64,000 bases of DNA from Halomonas cerina (GTDB lineage Bacteria; Pseudomonadota; Gammaproteobacteria; Pseudomonadales; Halomonadaceae): the NCBI RefSeq assembly GCF_014192215.1, contig NZ_JACHXP010000006.1, positions 62,001 through 126,000 of the forward strand. Direction: 5' to 3'. Under the pieces are notes generated by a model. It searched no databases and was not told the DNA's origin. It saw nothing but the letters and a program-made list of their open reading frames with translations. Shown piece by piece: positions 52,247-60,981 of this stretch. Both the position numbers and the translations under genes were made by a program. The stretch's first letter is position 1, and the number at the start of each line of letters is the position of its first letter.

Positions 52247-52867
52247 TCAGGGCTCGACCGCCGCCGTGGGCCGAGCGTCGCACAGCGGGCAGAAATCGGC
52301 CTGCTCGTCATGGCCCAGCTTCAGGCCCGTGCGTCCCGCGGCGATCTGCCGATAGAGCCGCTGGAAGTCGGGGCTGCCCTCGGCGGGGGCCACGAGAGGC
52401 GCGAGCGCCAGGTGCTCGAGTTCATCCGCGGGGAGATGCACCTCGAACAGCGGAAAGACCCGGTGGTTTTCGGTATGCAGATGGTGGTGGTAGAGCTCGC
52501 TGAAGGCACGTGCCAGGTTGAGGGTGTTGATATCCAGTTCCTCGTCCGGACACTCGTCGGCCAGCCGCCGCATCTTGGCCTCAAGCTCGCGGCCGTAGGT
52601 CGCAATCCGGTGATGCTCCTCGACCAGCACGGCGAGTAGCTCGCGGCTGACCGGGTGATGGGCGGCGAGGCATTCGAACAGCCGGTCCTCTACCCCGTGG
52701 TGCCACTCCTCGGGCTGTCGGGTCAGGTAGTGAAAGAGCCGGGCCAGGAGCTGGTGGTCAGGCACTTCCTGGCAGGCAGCGATATGCAGCTGTCGGTCGA
52801 GGATGCACAGCAGCGCCTCGTAGCGATAGTGGTCGGCATGCAGTCGCTCGAGCAGGATGGCTTTCAT
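52247..52867 (-). CDS. Hemerythrin-domain protein with C-terminal CxxC
   Basis: A 206-residue protein. Iron-binding histidine/glutamate motifs occur in LHADHYRYEALL, EEWHHGVEDRLFECL, VEEHHRIATYGRELE and YHHHLHTENHRVFPLFE, matching a hemerythrin four-helix bundle. A ~60-residue tail ends in FCPLCDARP, a CxxC that could bind a metal or be redox active. It follows the ric gene by 56 bases and would be transcribed from the same sigma-54 promoter, implying an NO- or oxygen-related role. The specific function is unknown. Confidence 0.8.
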   Translation of the reverse strand: MKAILLERLHADHYRYEALLCILDRQLHIAACQEVPDHQLLARLFHYLTRQPEEWHHGVEDRLFECLAAHHPVSRELLAVLVEEHHRIATYGRELEAKMRRLADECPDEELDINTLNLARAFSELYHHHLHTENHRVFPLFEVHLPADELEHLALAPLVAPAEGSPDFQRLYRQIAAGRTGLKLGHDEQADFCPLCDARPTAAVEP

Positions 52868-52923
52868 GGTGGCCTCCCCGGCGCATCGTCGAGGCGACGC
52901 GCCGTCGTGAGTGTGGCCGGCGA

Positions 52924-53580
52924 TCAGCCGGCGCGTTCGAACAGCAGGTTGTTCTCGAGATGGATATGCTGCATCAGGTCATCGCGGAACTCGCGCAGCC
53001 CGGTATAGAGGGCACGCCAGGTGGTGCAGGCGCCCCTGGGGGGCGTGATGTCGTTGGTCAGGGCCATCAGCTGGTCGAGGTTTTCGCCGTGGTCGTCATG
53101 CTCGTGGCGCATCACCGTGATGGGCCCCCGGGCCTGGGCACCCAGCTCCCGGCGCAGCATCGGGAAGAGGATCTGTTCCTCCTTCTGCATGTGGCTTTCC
53201 ATCTCCTGGTAGAGCGCAGTGAGCAGGTCGGCCAGGCCATGGGGGCAGGTGTCACGTGCGCCATGGACCTGCTCCACCCGGCGGGCCATGCGCATAAGCT
53301 CGGGCAGCTGCCGACGGTGCACGTCATGGTAGCGGGTAAGGATATGCTCGATCAGTTCCTCGTTGCTGGCCGCTTGCCAGTCGCGTTCCGCATGCTGACC
53401 GGCGGGCAGTGCCTCGAGCTCGGTGACCAGGGCCTGCGGTGCCAGGCCCACGCGCTCGGCGGCCTCTTGCAGGCTGAGGCGGCCACCGCAACAGAAATCG
53501 ATGTGGTGGTCATGGAAGATACGGGTCGCGCCTGGCAGGGTCAGGGCGGTACGGCCGACGGTCTGTTCAAGAAGGCTCAT
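52924..53580 (-). CDS. ric: Iron-sulfur cluster repair di-iron protein (RIC/YtfE/ScdA)
   Basis: A 218-residue protein. The N-terminal ScdA_N domain carries IFHDHHIDFCCGGRLSL with the CCGG motif. The C-terminal hemerythrin-like domain has di-iron ligands in RYHDVHRRQLPEL, ESHMQKEEQILFP, MRHEHDDHGENL and MQHIHLENNLLFERA. It repairs Fe-S clusters damaged by NO or peroxide. I start at ATG 53580 (GGAG upstream); an ATG at 53628 lies inside the sigma-54 promoter. It is divergent from norR with three NorR-type sites between. Confidence 0.93.
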   Translation of the reverse strand: MSLLEQTVGRTALTLPGATRIFHDHHIDFCCGGRLSLQEAAERVGLAPQALVTELEALPAGQHAERDWQAASNEELIEHILTRYHDVHRRQLPELMRMARRVEQVHGARDTCPHGLADLLTALYQEMESHMQKEEQILFPMLRRELGAQARGPITVMRHEHDDHGENLDQLMALTNDITPPRGACTTWRALYTGLREFRDDLMQHIHLENNLLFERAG

Positions 53581-53617
53581 GGGCGGGCTCCAGGGAAGGG
53601 AATGACACTCTTCCTGA

Positions 53618-53632
53618 GCAACTGGCATGCCA
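53618..53632 (-). promoter_or_regulatory. Sigma-54 promoter of ric
   Basis: On the minus strand TGGCAT-GCCAG-TTGC, with GG and GC at the correct ten-base spacing for -24/-12 and one deviation from TGGCAC-N5-TTGC. It lies 38 bases upstream of the ric start. Confidence 0.82.
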
Positions 53633-53673
53633 GCTTCCCTGTCTCATGCCCGTCAAGGAGTTACAAGCAGCCG

Positions 53674-53731
53674 GGTACCCATTACCCTCTTCAAGCGAGG
53701 TCATGAAGACCATGAAAGGGTAGAATTCACC
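53674..53731. promoter_or_regulatory. Three NorR enhancer sites (GGT-N7-ACC)
   Basis: GGTACCCATTACC (53674-53686), GGTCATGAAGACC (53699-53711) and GGTAGAATTCACC (53719-53731), starts 25 and 20 bases apart. All fit GGT-N7-ACC exactly, as reported for Ralstonia NorR. The third directly precedes the norR ATG, which implies autoregulation. Confidence 0.82.
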
Positions 53732-55267
53732 ATGCTTGACGAAACCCTGCTGGCCGATCTGGTCGCCGAGTTGCCCAGCGCGGTACGCCTGCAGCGTCTG
53801 GTGCGCACCCTGCGCGAAGGCTTTCGCTGCGGTGCCGTCTGCCTGCTGCGCCTGCAGGAGGACGTGCTGGTACCGGTGGCCGTGGAGGGGCTGGTCCGCG
53901 AGGCGCTGGGCCGGCGCTTCGAGGTGGCGCATCATCCGCGCCTGGCCACCATCCTCGCCAGCCGCCGTACCACGCTCTTCCCGCCGGATGCGTCCCTGCC
54001 CGACCCCTATGACGGCCTGGTCGAGCAGCAACCAGGCCAGCCGCTGCACGTCCACGATTGCATGGGGATCAGCCTTCACGTGGAGGGTGAGCCCTGGGGC
54101 GTGCTGACCCTGGATGCGCTGGAGGCGGGCACCTTCGATGCCGACGACCGGACGGCCTTGGAGCGCTATGCCTTGCTGATCGAGGCGGCCGTGCGGGTGA
54201 CCCGCCTGGAGCAGGACCTGCACGCCCTGCGCATGGCACGGCAGGGGGCGAGCCTGCCCGTGGACGTGCCCGAGGCCGACGAGATCCTGGGCCACAGCAG
54301 CGTGCTGCAGCGCCTGCTCCGGGAATTGGACGTGGTGGCGGCGTCCGACCTGCCGGTGCTGCTCAGCGGCGAGACCGGCGTGGGCAAGGAACTGTTTGCG
54401 CGCCGGCTCCACCGGCGCTCGGCCCGAAGCGAGGCGCCGCTGGTGCAGGTCAACTGTGCGGCGCTGCCGGAGTCGCTGGCCGAGAGCGAGCTGTTCGGCC
54501 ATGTGAAGGGGGCCTTCTCCGGCGCCGCCGGCGATCGCGCCGGGCGCTTTGAGGCGGCCGATGGCGGCACCCTGCTGCTCGACGAGGTGGGCGAGCTGCC
54601 GCTGCCGATCCAGGCCAAGCTGCTGCGTGCCCTGCAGAATGGCGAGATACAACGGCTCGGCGAGGACACCCCGCGCCGGGTCGATGTGCGCATCATTGCC
54701 GCCACCAACCGCCACCTGGCCGACGGCGTGCGCGACGGGCGTTTCCGCGCCGACCTCTATCACCGGCTGTCGGTCTATCCGGTGGCCATTCCCCCGCTTC
54801 GCGAGCGCGGCAGCGACGTCCTAGTGCTAGCGGGTCACTTCCTGGAGATCAACCGCGCGCGGCTGGGGGTACGCAGCCTGCGTCTCTCACCCGCGGCCGA
54901 GGAGGCACTGCTGGCCTACGCCTGGCCGGGTAACGTGCGCGAGCTGGAGCACGTGATCAGCCGGACGGCGATCAAGGCATTGAGCCAGGGCGCCCGCCGT
55001 GACGAGATCATTACCCTGGTGCCGGACTGGCTCGATCTTCCCGGCCCAGCGGGGGAAGGGGGCAACGAACCGGACGTACCAGAGAAGCCGGATGAGGTCG
55101 CGTCATCGAGCCTGCGCGACCAGGTCGAGCAGGCGCAGCGCCAGGCGATCCGCGCCGCCCTGGCCACCTGCGACGGCCGCTGGGCCGCCGCCGCCCGGCG
55201 CCTGGAGGTGGATCCCAGCAACCTGCACAAGCTGGCCCGACGACTGGGGATCAAGGCCGGGCGCTGA
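53732..55267 (+). CDS. norR: NO-responsive sigma-54 activator NorR
   Basis: A 511-residue enhancer-binding protein. The N-terminal GAF domain (residues ~15-165) includes the NorR-like CGAVCLLRLQEDVLVPVAVEGLVREALGRRF region, where E. coli NorR binds its NO-sensing iron. The AAA+ domain has Walker A SGETGVGKELFARRLH, the sigma-54 loop as GAFSGA (Ser for the usual Thr) and Walker B GGTLLLDEVGEL. The C-terminal Fis helix ends with RRLEVDPSNLHKLARRLGI. Sites and a sigma-54 promoter in the divergent gap point to ric as its target. Confidence 0.94.
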   Translation: MLDETLLADLVAELPSAVRLQRLVRTLREGFRCGAVCLLRLQEDVLVPVAVEGLVREALGRRFEVAHHPRLATILASRRTTLFPPDASLPDPYDGLVEQQPGQPLHVHDCMGISLHVEGEPWGVLTLDALEAGTFDADDRTALERYALLIEAAVRVTRLEQDLHALRMARQGASLPVDVPEADEILGHSSVLQRLLRELDVVAASDLPVLLSGETGVGKELFARRLHRRSARSEAPLVQVNCAALPESLAESELFGHVKGAFSGAAGDRAGRFEAADGGTLLLDEVGELPLPIQAKLLRALQNGEIQRLGEDTPRRVDVRIIAATNRHLADGVRDGRFRADLYHRLSVYPVAIPPLRERGSDVLVLAGHFLEINRARLGVRSLRLSPAAEEALLAYAWPGNVRELEHVISRTAIKALSQGARRDEIITLVPDWLDLPGPAGEGGNEPDVPEKPDEVASSSLRDQVEQAQRQAIRAALATCDGRWAAAARRLEVDPSNLHKLARRLGIKAGR

Positions 55268-55338
55268 GCCTTCGCGCTGCCCCTTGATCGAGGTCATCTC
55301 CCGGCGAGTTTCGCTGGCGGCGGTATGGTCGTCGTGCT

Positions 55339-55360
55339 AGATAGTGACTAATTACTATCT
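55339..55360. promoter_or_regulatory. Operator ahead of the TetR-RND operon
   Basis: AGATAGT (55339-55345), eight-base centre, ACTATCT (55354-55360): perfect 7-base arms ending 14 bases before the TetR start. Likely autorepression site of the TetR protein. Confidence 0.68.
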
Positions 55361-55374
55361 TTAGGGGCTCGAGC

Positions 55375-55992
55375 ATGTCGCAGCGCCAGCATCTCCCCGC
55401 CGACGAGCGCCGGGAGCGCACTGTGGAAGCCGTCATCGAGCTTTGCGGCCGTGAGGAACCCGCCACCCTGACCACCGGGCGCATCGCCCGACGCATGGGT
55501 GTCACCCAGGGGGCGCTGTTTCGCCACTTCGCCAGCAAGGAGGCCATCTGGGAGGCGGCGGTGGCCTGGGTCGCCGAGCGGGTAATGGCGAGGATAACTA
55601 CCGCCGCCGAGGGCGTCGAGGACCCCCTGCTTGCCCTGGAGGCGATGTTCCTGGCCCACGTGGCCTTCATCGCCGAGCACCCGGGGGTGCCGCGGCTGCT
55701 GATGGGCCAGCTGCAGCACCCGAGGCCCACCGCCGCCAGCCGTATGGTGAAGGGCCTGATGGCGCGCTACCGGCGTCGCCTGCTGGGCCTGCTCGAGGAG
55801 GCCGGGCGTCGAGGACAGCTGCGCCCCGGGCTCGACCTGGACGCGGCGGCCACCCAGTTCATCGGCTGCGTCCAGGGACTGGTGCTGCAGTCGCTGATCG
55901 CCGACGACGTGGCGGGCATCGTCGACCGGGCGCCGGCGGCTTTCGACCTCTACCGGCACGGCATCCGCGCGGCGCCGGGAGGGGATGCATGA
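55375..55992 (+). CDS. TetR/AcrR-family regulator of an RND efflux operon
   Basis: A 205-residue protein. The helix-turn-helix includes LTTGRIARRMGVTQGALFRHFASKEAIW. The C-terminal ligand domain is typical TetR. It is the first gene of an operon, overlapping the membrane-fusion protein gene by four bases, with a clear inverted repeat at its promoter. Repression of the efflux genes is the usual arrangement. Confidence 0.88.
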   Translation: MSQRQHLPADERRERTVEAVIELCGREEPATLTTGRIARRMGVTQGALFRHFASKEAIWEAAVAWVAERVMARITTAAEGVEDPLLALEAMFLAHVAFIAEHPGVPRLLMGQLQHPRPTAASRMVKGLMARYRRRLLGLLEEAGRRGQLRPGLDLDAAATQFIGCVQGLVLQSLIADDVAGIVDRAPAAFDLYRHGIRAAPGGDA

Positions 55993-57371
55993 GACCCTGG
56001 ATACGGCGGCTGGGGCGGGGACTGGCCGTGCTGGTCGGCGTCGCCGTGGGCGCGGCGCTGCTGACGGTCTTCGTGGCCAACCGCCAGACCCCCGAGCACC
56101 AGGAGGCGGACGCCTCCGCTACCCCGGTGCGCTTCATCGAGGCCAGGTCCCTGGAGTTCCGCCTGGAGGCACGCGGCCATGGTCTGGCGCGACCCGCCGA
56201 GACCTGGCAGGCGATGGCCAACGTGGCGGGGCGCGTCGTCGAGCGCCACCCGGAACTGGAGAGTGGCACCCTGCTGCCCAAGGGCACTCTGCTGGTGGCG
56301 CTGGATCCCAGTCGCTATGAGCTGGCCATCGCCGAGGCCGAGGCGGAGCTGGCGAGCCTGGCCGGCGAGCTGGCCCAGCTCGAGGCAGAGCAGGAGAACA
56401 CCCGCCGCCTGCTGGGTCTGGAGCAGCAGGCGCTCGCCCTGACCGAGCAGGAGCTGGCGCGCATCGAGCGGCTGGCGGCCAGCGGCTCGGTCTCCAGCTC
56501 ACGACGCGACGAGCAACGCCGCAGCACCCTGGGCCAGCGCCAGGCGGTCGCTTCCCTGGAGAACACCCTGGCGCTGCTGCCCGCGCGGCGCGAGATGCTC
56601 CAGGCGCAGCGGGAGCGGGCCGCCGTGCGTCTGGCCCAGGCCTGGGAGGACCTGGCGGATACCCGCTTCGTGGCACCCTACGATCTGCGCCTGGCAGCGG
56701 TGGAGGTGGAGCGCCACCAGTTCGTCGGCACCGGGCAGCGCCTGTTCCAGGCCGATAGCCTCGAAGCTGCCGAGGTGGAAGCGCACATTCCTATCGCCAT
56801 GATGCGCCGCCTGCTGGGCGCGATCCTGCCCGATGAACCCTTCGGCCAGGGACTGGACCTTGACGAGCGGCTGGATTTCTCGGCGGTGCAGGCCGAGCTC
56901 TTCCTGGTCGGTGCCGAGGGCGTGGGCTGGTCGGGTGAACTGGTACGCGTGGCCAGCGGACTGGACCCGGCCACCCGCACGGTACGTGCCGTGGTGCGGG
57001 TCGATCATCCCTACCGCAATGCCCGGCCGCCGGATCGCCCTCCGCTGCAGCGCGACATGTACGTGCGTACGCGGCTTAGCGCGCCCAGCCCCGAGTCTCG
57101 GCTGGTGATACCGGCCAGTGCGGTGCATCAGGGTGAGGTGTGGCTGGTGGATGCTGAGGCACGCCTCGAGCGGCGCGCGGTGACCGTGGCCTTCGAGCAG
57201 CGCGACCTGGCGGTGATCGAGGCGGGCTTGGCCCCCGGCGAGCGGGTGGTGGTCGATGACCTGCCCGCGGCGATCGCCGGGATGGCACTGGCCCCGCGTC
57301 GCGACGAGGCCCTGGAGGCGCGTATCGCCGAGCAGGCGCTGGGTGAAGGACACAGGGAAGCGCAGCCATGA
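55989..57371 (+). CDS. RND efflux periplasmic adaptor (membrane fusion protein)
   Basis: A 460-residue protein with one N-terminal membrane anchor (LAVLVGVAVGAALLTVFVA). The barrel-sandwich/lipoyl halves (VAGRVVERHPELESGTLLPKGTLLVALDPSRYELAI and RFVAPYDLRLAAVEVERHQFVGTGQRLF) enclose a long coiled-coil hairpin (residues ~115-215). It links the inner-membrane RND pump to an outer-membrane channel, not encoded here. Stop and start overlap with the RND gene by four bases. Confidence 0.9.
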   Translation: MRPWIRRLGRGLAVLVGVAVGAALLTVFVANRQTPEHQEADASATPVRFIEARSLEFRLEARGHGLARPAETWQAMANVAGRVVERHPELESGTLLPKGTLLVALDPSRYELAIAEAEAELASLAGELAQLEAEQENTRRLLGLEQQALALTEQELARIERLAASGSVSSSRRDEQRRSTLGQRQAVASLENTLALLPARREMLQAQRERAAVRLAQAWEDLADTRFVAPYDLRLAAVEVERHQFVGTGQRLFQADSLEAAEVEAHIPIAMMRRLLGAILPDEPFGQGLDLDERLDFSAVQAELFLVGAEGVGWSGELVRVASGLDPATRTVRAVVRVDHPYRNARPPDRPPLQRDMYVRTRLSAPSPESRLVIPASAVHQGEVWLVDAEARLERRAVTVAFEQRDLAVIEAGLAPGERVVVDDLPAAIAGMALAPRRDEALEARIAEQALGEGHREAQP

Positions 57372-60300
57372 TCCGCTGGTTCGCCGCCCACCCCACTGCG
57401 GCCAACCTGCTGCTGGTGCTGCTGCTCGCCGCCGGGCTCTTCACCGCTCCGTCGCTCAAGCGCGAGACCTTCCCCGTCTACCGCCCGGTGGAGGTGAGCG
57501 TCGAGGTGGTCTATCGCGGGGCCAGCGCCGCCGACGTGGAGGACGCCGTGTGCCGACGCCTGCATGAGGCGGTGAAGGGGGTGGAGTTCCTCGACGAGTT
57601 CGTTTGCGTGGCCCAGGACAACCTGGCCAGCGCCACCGCCACCATGCAGGCCGGCGGCGATCCCCTGCGCTTCCTCAGCGAGATCGACACCGAGATCGGT
57701 GCTATCAGCGAGTTTCCGGCCCAGGCCGACCCACCGGTGGTGCGCGAGCTGCACCGCAGTGATCTGGTGGCGGCGGTCGCGATGTCATCCGACATGCCCG
57801 CCGGCCAGCTCGAGGAGTACGCCCTGCGCCTGGAGGAGCGCATCATGGCGCTGCCCGGCGTGGCGGACGTAACCATCCACGGCATGTCCCAGCGCCAGTG
57901 GCAGGTGGAGGTACCCGGCGAGGTGCTCGGCCAGCACGGCCTCTCGGCCCGCGAGCTGGCCCGGCGGATCTCCACACAGAGCCTGGATCTGCCGCTGGGC
58001 ACCCTGGAAACGCCCGAGCGCGATATCCTGCTGCGCTTCACCGACCAGCGCCGCTCGTTGCGTGAGCTGCAGAGCCTGGTGGTGATGTCCGATACGTCCG
58101 GCGGCGAGCTGACCCTGGGCGACATCGCCACCCTGACCGAGACCGGTGAGCGCGAGGAGGAGAAGATTCGCTTCAACGGCGAACCGGCGCTGGTGCTGGA
58201 GGTAAGCAAGAGCCTGCGCGACGATGCCCTGACGGTGAAGGAGCGCCTCGAGGGGCTGATCGCGGCCGAGCGCCGCCGCTTCGACGATGGCGTTGCGCTG
58301 ACCCTAACCCAGGACATGACCAGCATCGTCCGCGACCGCCTGCAGATGCTGGTGGCCAATGGGGTCATGGGGCTGGCGCTGGTGGTGCTGGTGATGAGCC
58401 TCTTCTTCCGCCCGCGCCTGGCGCTGTGGGCGGTGCTGGGACTGCCCGCCGCCTTCATGGGGGCCTTCCTGGTGATGGGGCTCGCCGGCCTCTCCCTGAA
58501 CATGATCACCCTGGTGGCACTGCTGATGGCCATCGGCATCGTCATGGACGACGCCATCGTGATCACCGACAACATCGCCGCCCACGCCGGGGAGAGTGCC
58601 ACGCCGCTGGAGGCGGTGGTGGCGGGGACCCGTCAGGTCCTGCCCGGGGTGCTGTCATCCTTCCTGACCACCGCCTCGGTCTTCGTGCCGCTCTCCTTCC
58701 TGGCCGGCGAGCTGGGCGCGGTACTGGAGGTGCTGCCGGTGGTGCTGATCGCCGCCCTGGCGGCGAGCCTCATCGAGGCGTTCTGGATCCTGCCCCACCA
58801 TCTCAAGGGCAGCGTGAAACACCTGCAGCAGGGCCGCGACTCGCGCCTGCGTACCGCCTTCGACCGCGGCTTCGAGCGCTTCCGCGAGGGCGTGGGGCGG
58901 CTGGCCGACCGGGCGATCCGTTTCCGCCACGCGGTGCTCGGCGCGGTGCTGGCGGTGATGCTGGGGTCGGTCGGGCTCATGGCCGGTGGCCATGTCGGCA
59001 GCGAGGCGATGCCTGGCATCGACGGCAACGTGCTGGAGGCGCGCATCCTGATGCCCCAGGGCACACCCCTGGCACGCACCGAGGCGGTAGCCGAGCGGAT
59101 CGCATCGGCCATGGGCGAGCTCGAGGCGCGCTACTCGCCCGAGCAGCCGGAGGGCGCGGCACTGGTGGAGGCGATCCAGGTGCGCTTCAACCATAACCTC
59201 AGCGCCCGGGAGGCGGGCCCCCACGTGGCCACGGTCAGCGTCGACCTGCTCACCGCCGAGCGGCGCACCCTGACCCTGGATGCCCTGACCGCCGAGTGGC
59301 GCGAGGCGATCGGCGAGATCGAGGGCCTGCAGCGCCTGATCATCCAGGAACCGGGCTTCGGCCCCGCCGGGGTGCCGGTGGAGGTGCGCCTGACCGGCGA
59401 GGATCTCGAGGCCATGGAGGCGGCGGCGCTCGAACTGACCACGCACCTCGCGGGCTATTCGGCGGTCTACAACGTCATGCATGACCAGCGCCTGGGCAAG
59501 CCCCAGCGTGCCTACTCGCTGGCATCGGGCGCCCACGGCCTGGGGCTCACCGCCGAGGAGGTAGCGAGCCAGCTGCGTGCCGGCCTGCTCGGCGAGATCG
59601 CCGATACCCAGCGCATCGGCGAGCAGGAGATCGAGGTGCTGGTGCGCCAGGCCGAGAGCGACCGCGACGGTCTCGACGACCTGGCCGACCAGACCCTGAT
59701 GCTCCCCGACGGTAGCCGGGTGCCGCTCTCGGTGGTGACCGAGATGGCCGAGCGCCGCGAGTGGGCGCGCATCACCCGCATCGACGGGCGGCGCACCGTC
59801 ACCGTGGAGGCCAACGTGGATGCCCGCCGGGCCAGCGGCCAGGCCATCGTCGACGACCTCGTCGGCAGCGGCTGGCTGGCCGGCTTCGAGGGGCGCCATC
59901 CCGAGGTGGCGGTCACCTTCGAGGGGCAGGTGGCCAGTTCCGCCGAGACCGGCGGCTCCATCGCCCGCGCCCTGCTGATCGGCCTGGTGGGGATCTTCGT
60001 GATCCTGTCGTTCCAGTTTCGCAGCTATGTGGAGCCGCTGATCGTCATGCTCTCGATCCCGCTGGCCTTCATCGGGGCCCTCTGGGGGCACGTGATCATG
60101 GGCTACTACCTCTCCATGCCCTCGCTGATCGGCGCCGCCTCGCTGGCCGGCATCGTGGTCAACAACGCCATCCTGCTGATCCACTTCATCAAGACCCACC
60201 GTGCGCGCGGGCTCGATGCCGCGGCCGCGGCGAGTCAGGCCTGCCGCGACCGGCTGCGCGCCATCCTGATCGCCTCCACGACCACCATCGCCGGCCTGGC

Positions 60301-60469
60301 GCCGCTGCTGGCCGAGACCAGCACCCAGGCGGATGCCATCAAGCCGCTGGTGATCGCGGTGGTCTTCGGCCTGCTCAGCGCCACCGTGCTGGTGCTGCTG
60401 GTGATTCCGGCGCTCTACGTGTTGTTCGATGATTGGGGCTGGGCCCGCGTGACGCCTGCCAAGGCATAG
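57368..60469 (+). CDS. RND-family efflux transporter permease
   Basis: A 1033-residue inner-membrane pump with twelve predicted membrane segments and two large periplasmic loops. The proton-relay aspartates lie in AIGIVMDDAIVITDNIA (TM4), and the second-half counterpart is AGIVVNNAILLIHFIK. GVEFLDEFVCVAQDN and the short length place it among the divergent HAE-1-like pumps rather than AcrB. The substrate is unknown. It shares an operon with TetR and the adaptor. Confidence 0.92.
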   Translation: MIRWFAAHPTAANLLLVLLLAAGLFTAPSLKRETFPVYRPVEVSVEVVYRGASAADVEDAVCRRLHEAVKGVEFLDEFVCVAQDNLASATATMQAGGDPLRFLSEIDTEIGAISEFPAQADPPVVRELHRSDLVAAVAMSSDMPAGQLEEYALRLEERIMALPGVADVTIHGMSQRQWQVEVPGEVLGQHGLSARELARRISTQSLDLPLGTLETPERDILLRFTDQRRSLRELQSLVVMSDTSGGELTLGDIATLTETGEREEEKIRFNGEPALVLEVSKSLRDDALTVKERLEGLIAAERRRFDDGVALTLTQDMTSIVRDRLQMLVANGVMGLALVVLVMSLFFRPRLALWAVLGLPAAFMGAFLVMGLAGLSLNMITLVALLMAIGIVMDDAIVITDNIAAHAGESATPLEAVVAGTRQVLPGVLSSFLTTASVFVPLSFLAGELGAVLEVLPVVLIAALAASLIEAFWILPHHLKGSVKHLQQGRDSRLRTAFDRGFERFREGVGRLADRAIRFRHAVLGAVLAVMLGSVGLMAGGHVGSEAMPGIDGNVLEARILMPQGTPLARTEAVAERIASAMGELEARYSPEQPEGAALVEAIQVRFNHNLSAREAGPHVATVSVDLLTAERRTLTLDALTAEWREAIGEIEGLQRLIIQEPGFGPAGVPVEVRLTGEDLEAMEAAALELTTHLAGYSAVYNVMHDQRLGKPQRAYSLASGAHGLGLTAEEVASQLRAGLLGEIADTQRIGEQEIEVLVRQAESDRDGLDDLADQTLMLPDGSRVPLSVVTEMAERREWARITRIDGRRTVTVEANVDARRASGQAIVDDLVGSGWLAGFEGRHPEVAVTFEGQVASSAETGGSIARALLIGLVGIFVILSFQFRSYVEPLIVMLSIPLAFIGALWGHVIMGYYLSMPSLIGAASLAGIVVNNAILLIHFIKTHRARGLDAAAAASQACRDRLRAILIASTTTIAGLAPLLAETSTQADAIKPLVIAVVFGLLSATVLVLLVIPALYVLFDDWGWARVTPAKA

Positions 60470-60529
60470 CGACATGGAGCGGGGCCTGCCGGTCCCGCCT
60501 TGACGCCGCTGAGTCCTTGGCTAACTTCA

Positions 60530-60552
60530 AAGAGGTATTTTTTATAAATCTT
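60530..60552. promoter_or_regulatory. NsrR-type box ahead of the secreted protein-SdhB operon
   Basis: Left half AAGAGGTATTT (60530-60540) matches AAGATGYATTT at 10 of 11 positions. Right half TTATAAATCTT (60542-60552) matches AAATRCATCTT at 8 of 11. The 23-base layout is exact. It is 50 bases upstream of the ATG at 60602. Confidence 0.6.
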
Positions 60553-60601
60553 AATGGCGGGTCCGGCTGGCTCGCGGAACAGGGCAACGCAGGAGATCAT
60601 C

Positions 60602-60949
60602 ATGTCGACACATCATCGAGTGTATTTCCCGTCAGCCAAGCCCACCGGCGCCCTGATGCTGGCTGCCTCGCTGTTACTGGGCAGCGCCGCCATGGCCGAT
60701 GATCATGAAGCGATGGATTCCGGCGATACCTGGCTGCCGAGCCTGACCACCGAGACGCCCCAAGAGGGCTTCGCCCTGGCGGTGACGCTTTCCCAGAAGG
60801 GGGTGGCCACCACCCAGCCGGATGCCGAGGTGCGCAAGGCGAAGCGGTCCGAATACGCGGAGGATCCCGATAGTCTGATTGCGGCCTCTCATGTGATTGC
60901 CATTCACTTCCAGACCATCGCCGCTGCCAACGACTACTGGCGAGAGTGA
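60602..60949 (+). CDS. Small secreted protein of unknown function
   Basis: A 115-residue protein from ATG 60602 (CAGGAGA upstream) with a signal peptide (ALMLAASLLLGSAAMA) and a 76-residue mature part. There are no cysteines. The mature part has a conserved-looking helix at its C-terminus (DSLIAASHVIAIHFQTIAAANDYWRE) with two histidines. I do not recognise a family. An NsrR-type box lies just upstream and the orphan sdhB follows 32 bases later, so it may belong to the NO-stress response. Confidence 0.68.
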   Translation: MSTHHRVYFPSAKPTGALMLAASLLLGSAAMADDHEAMDSGDTWLPSLTTETPQEGFALAVTLSQKGVATTQPDAEVRKAKRSEYAEDPDSLIAASHVIAIHFQTIAAANDYWRE

Positions 60950-60981
60950 GGCGTTGGGCTGTCGTTATCGAGGAGACCTTC

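Noticed and set aside
58655..60475. A 606-residue minus-strand frame opposite the RND pump
   Set aside because: His/Gln/Gly-rich shadow of the transporter gene.
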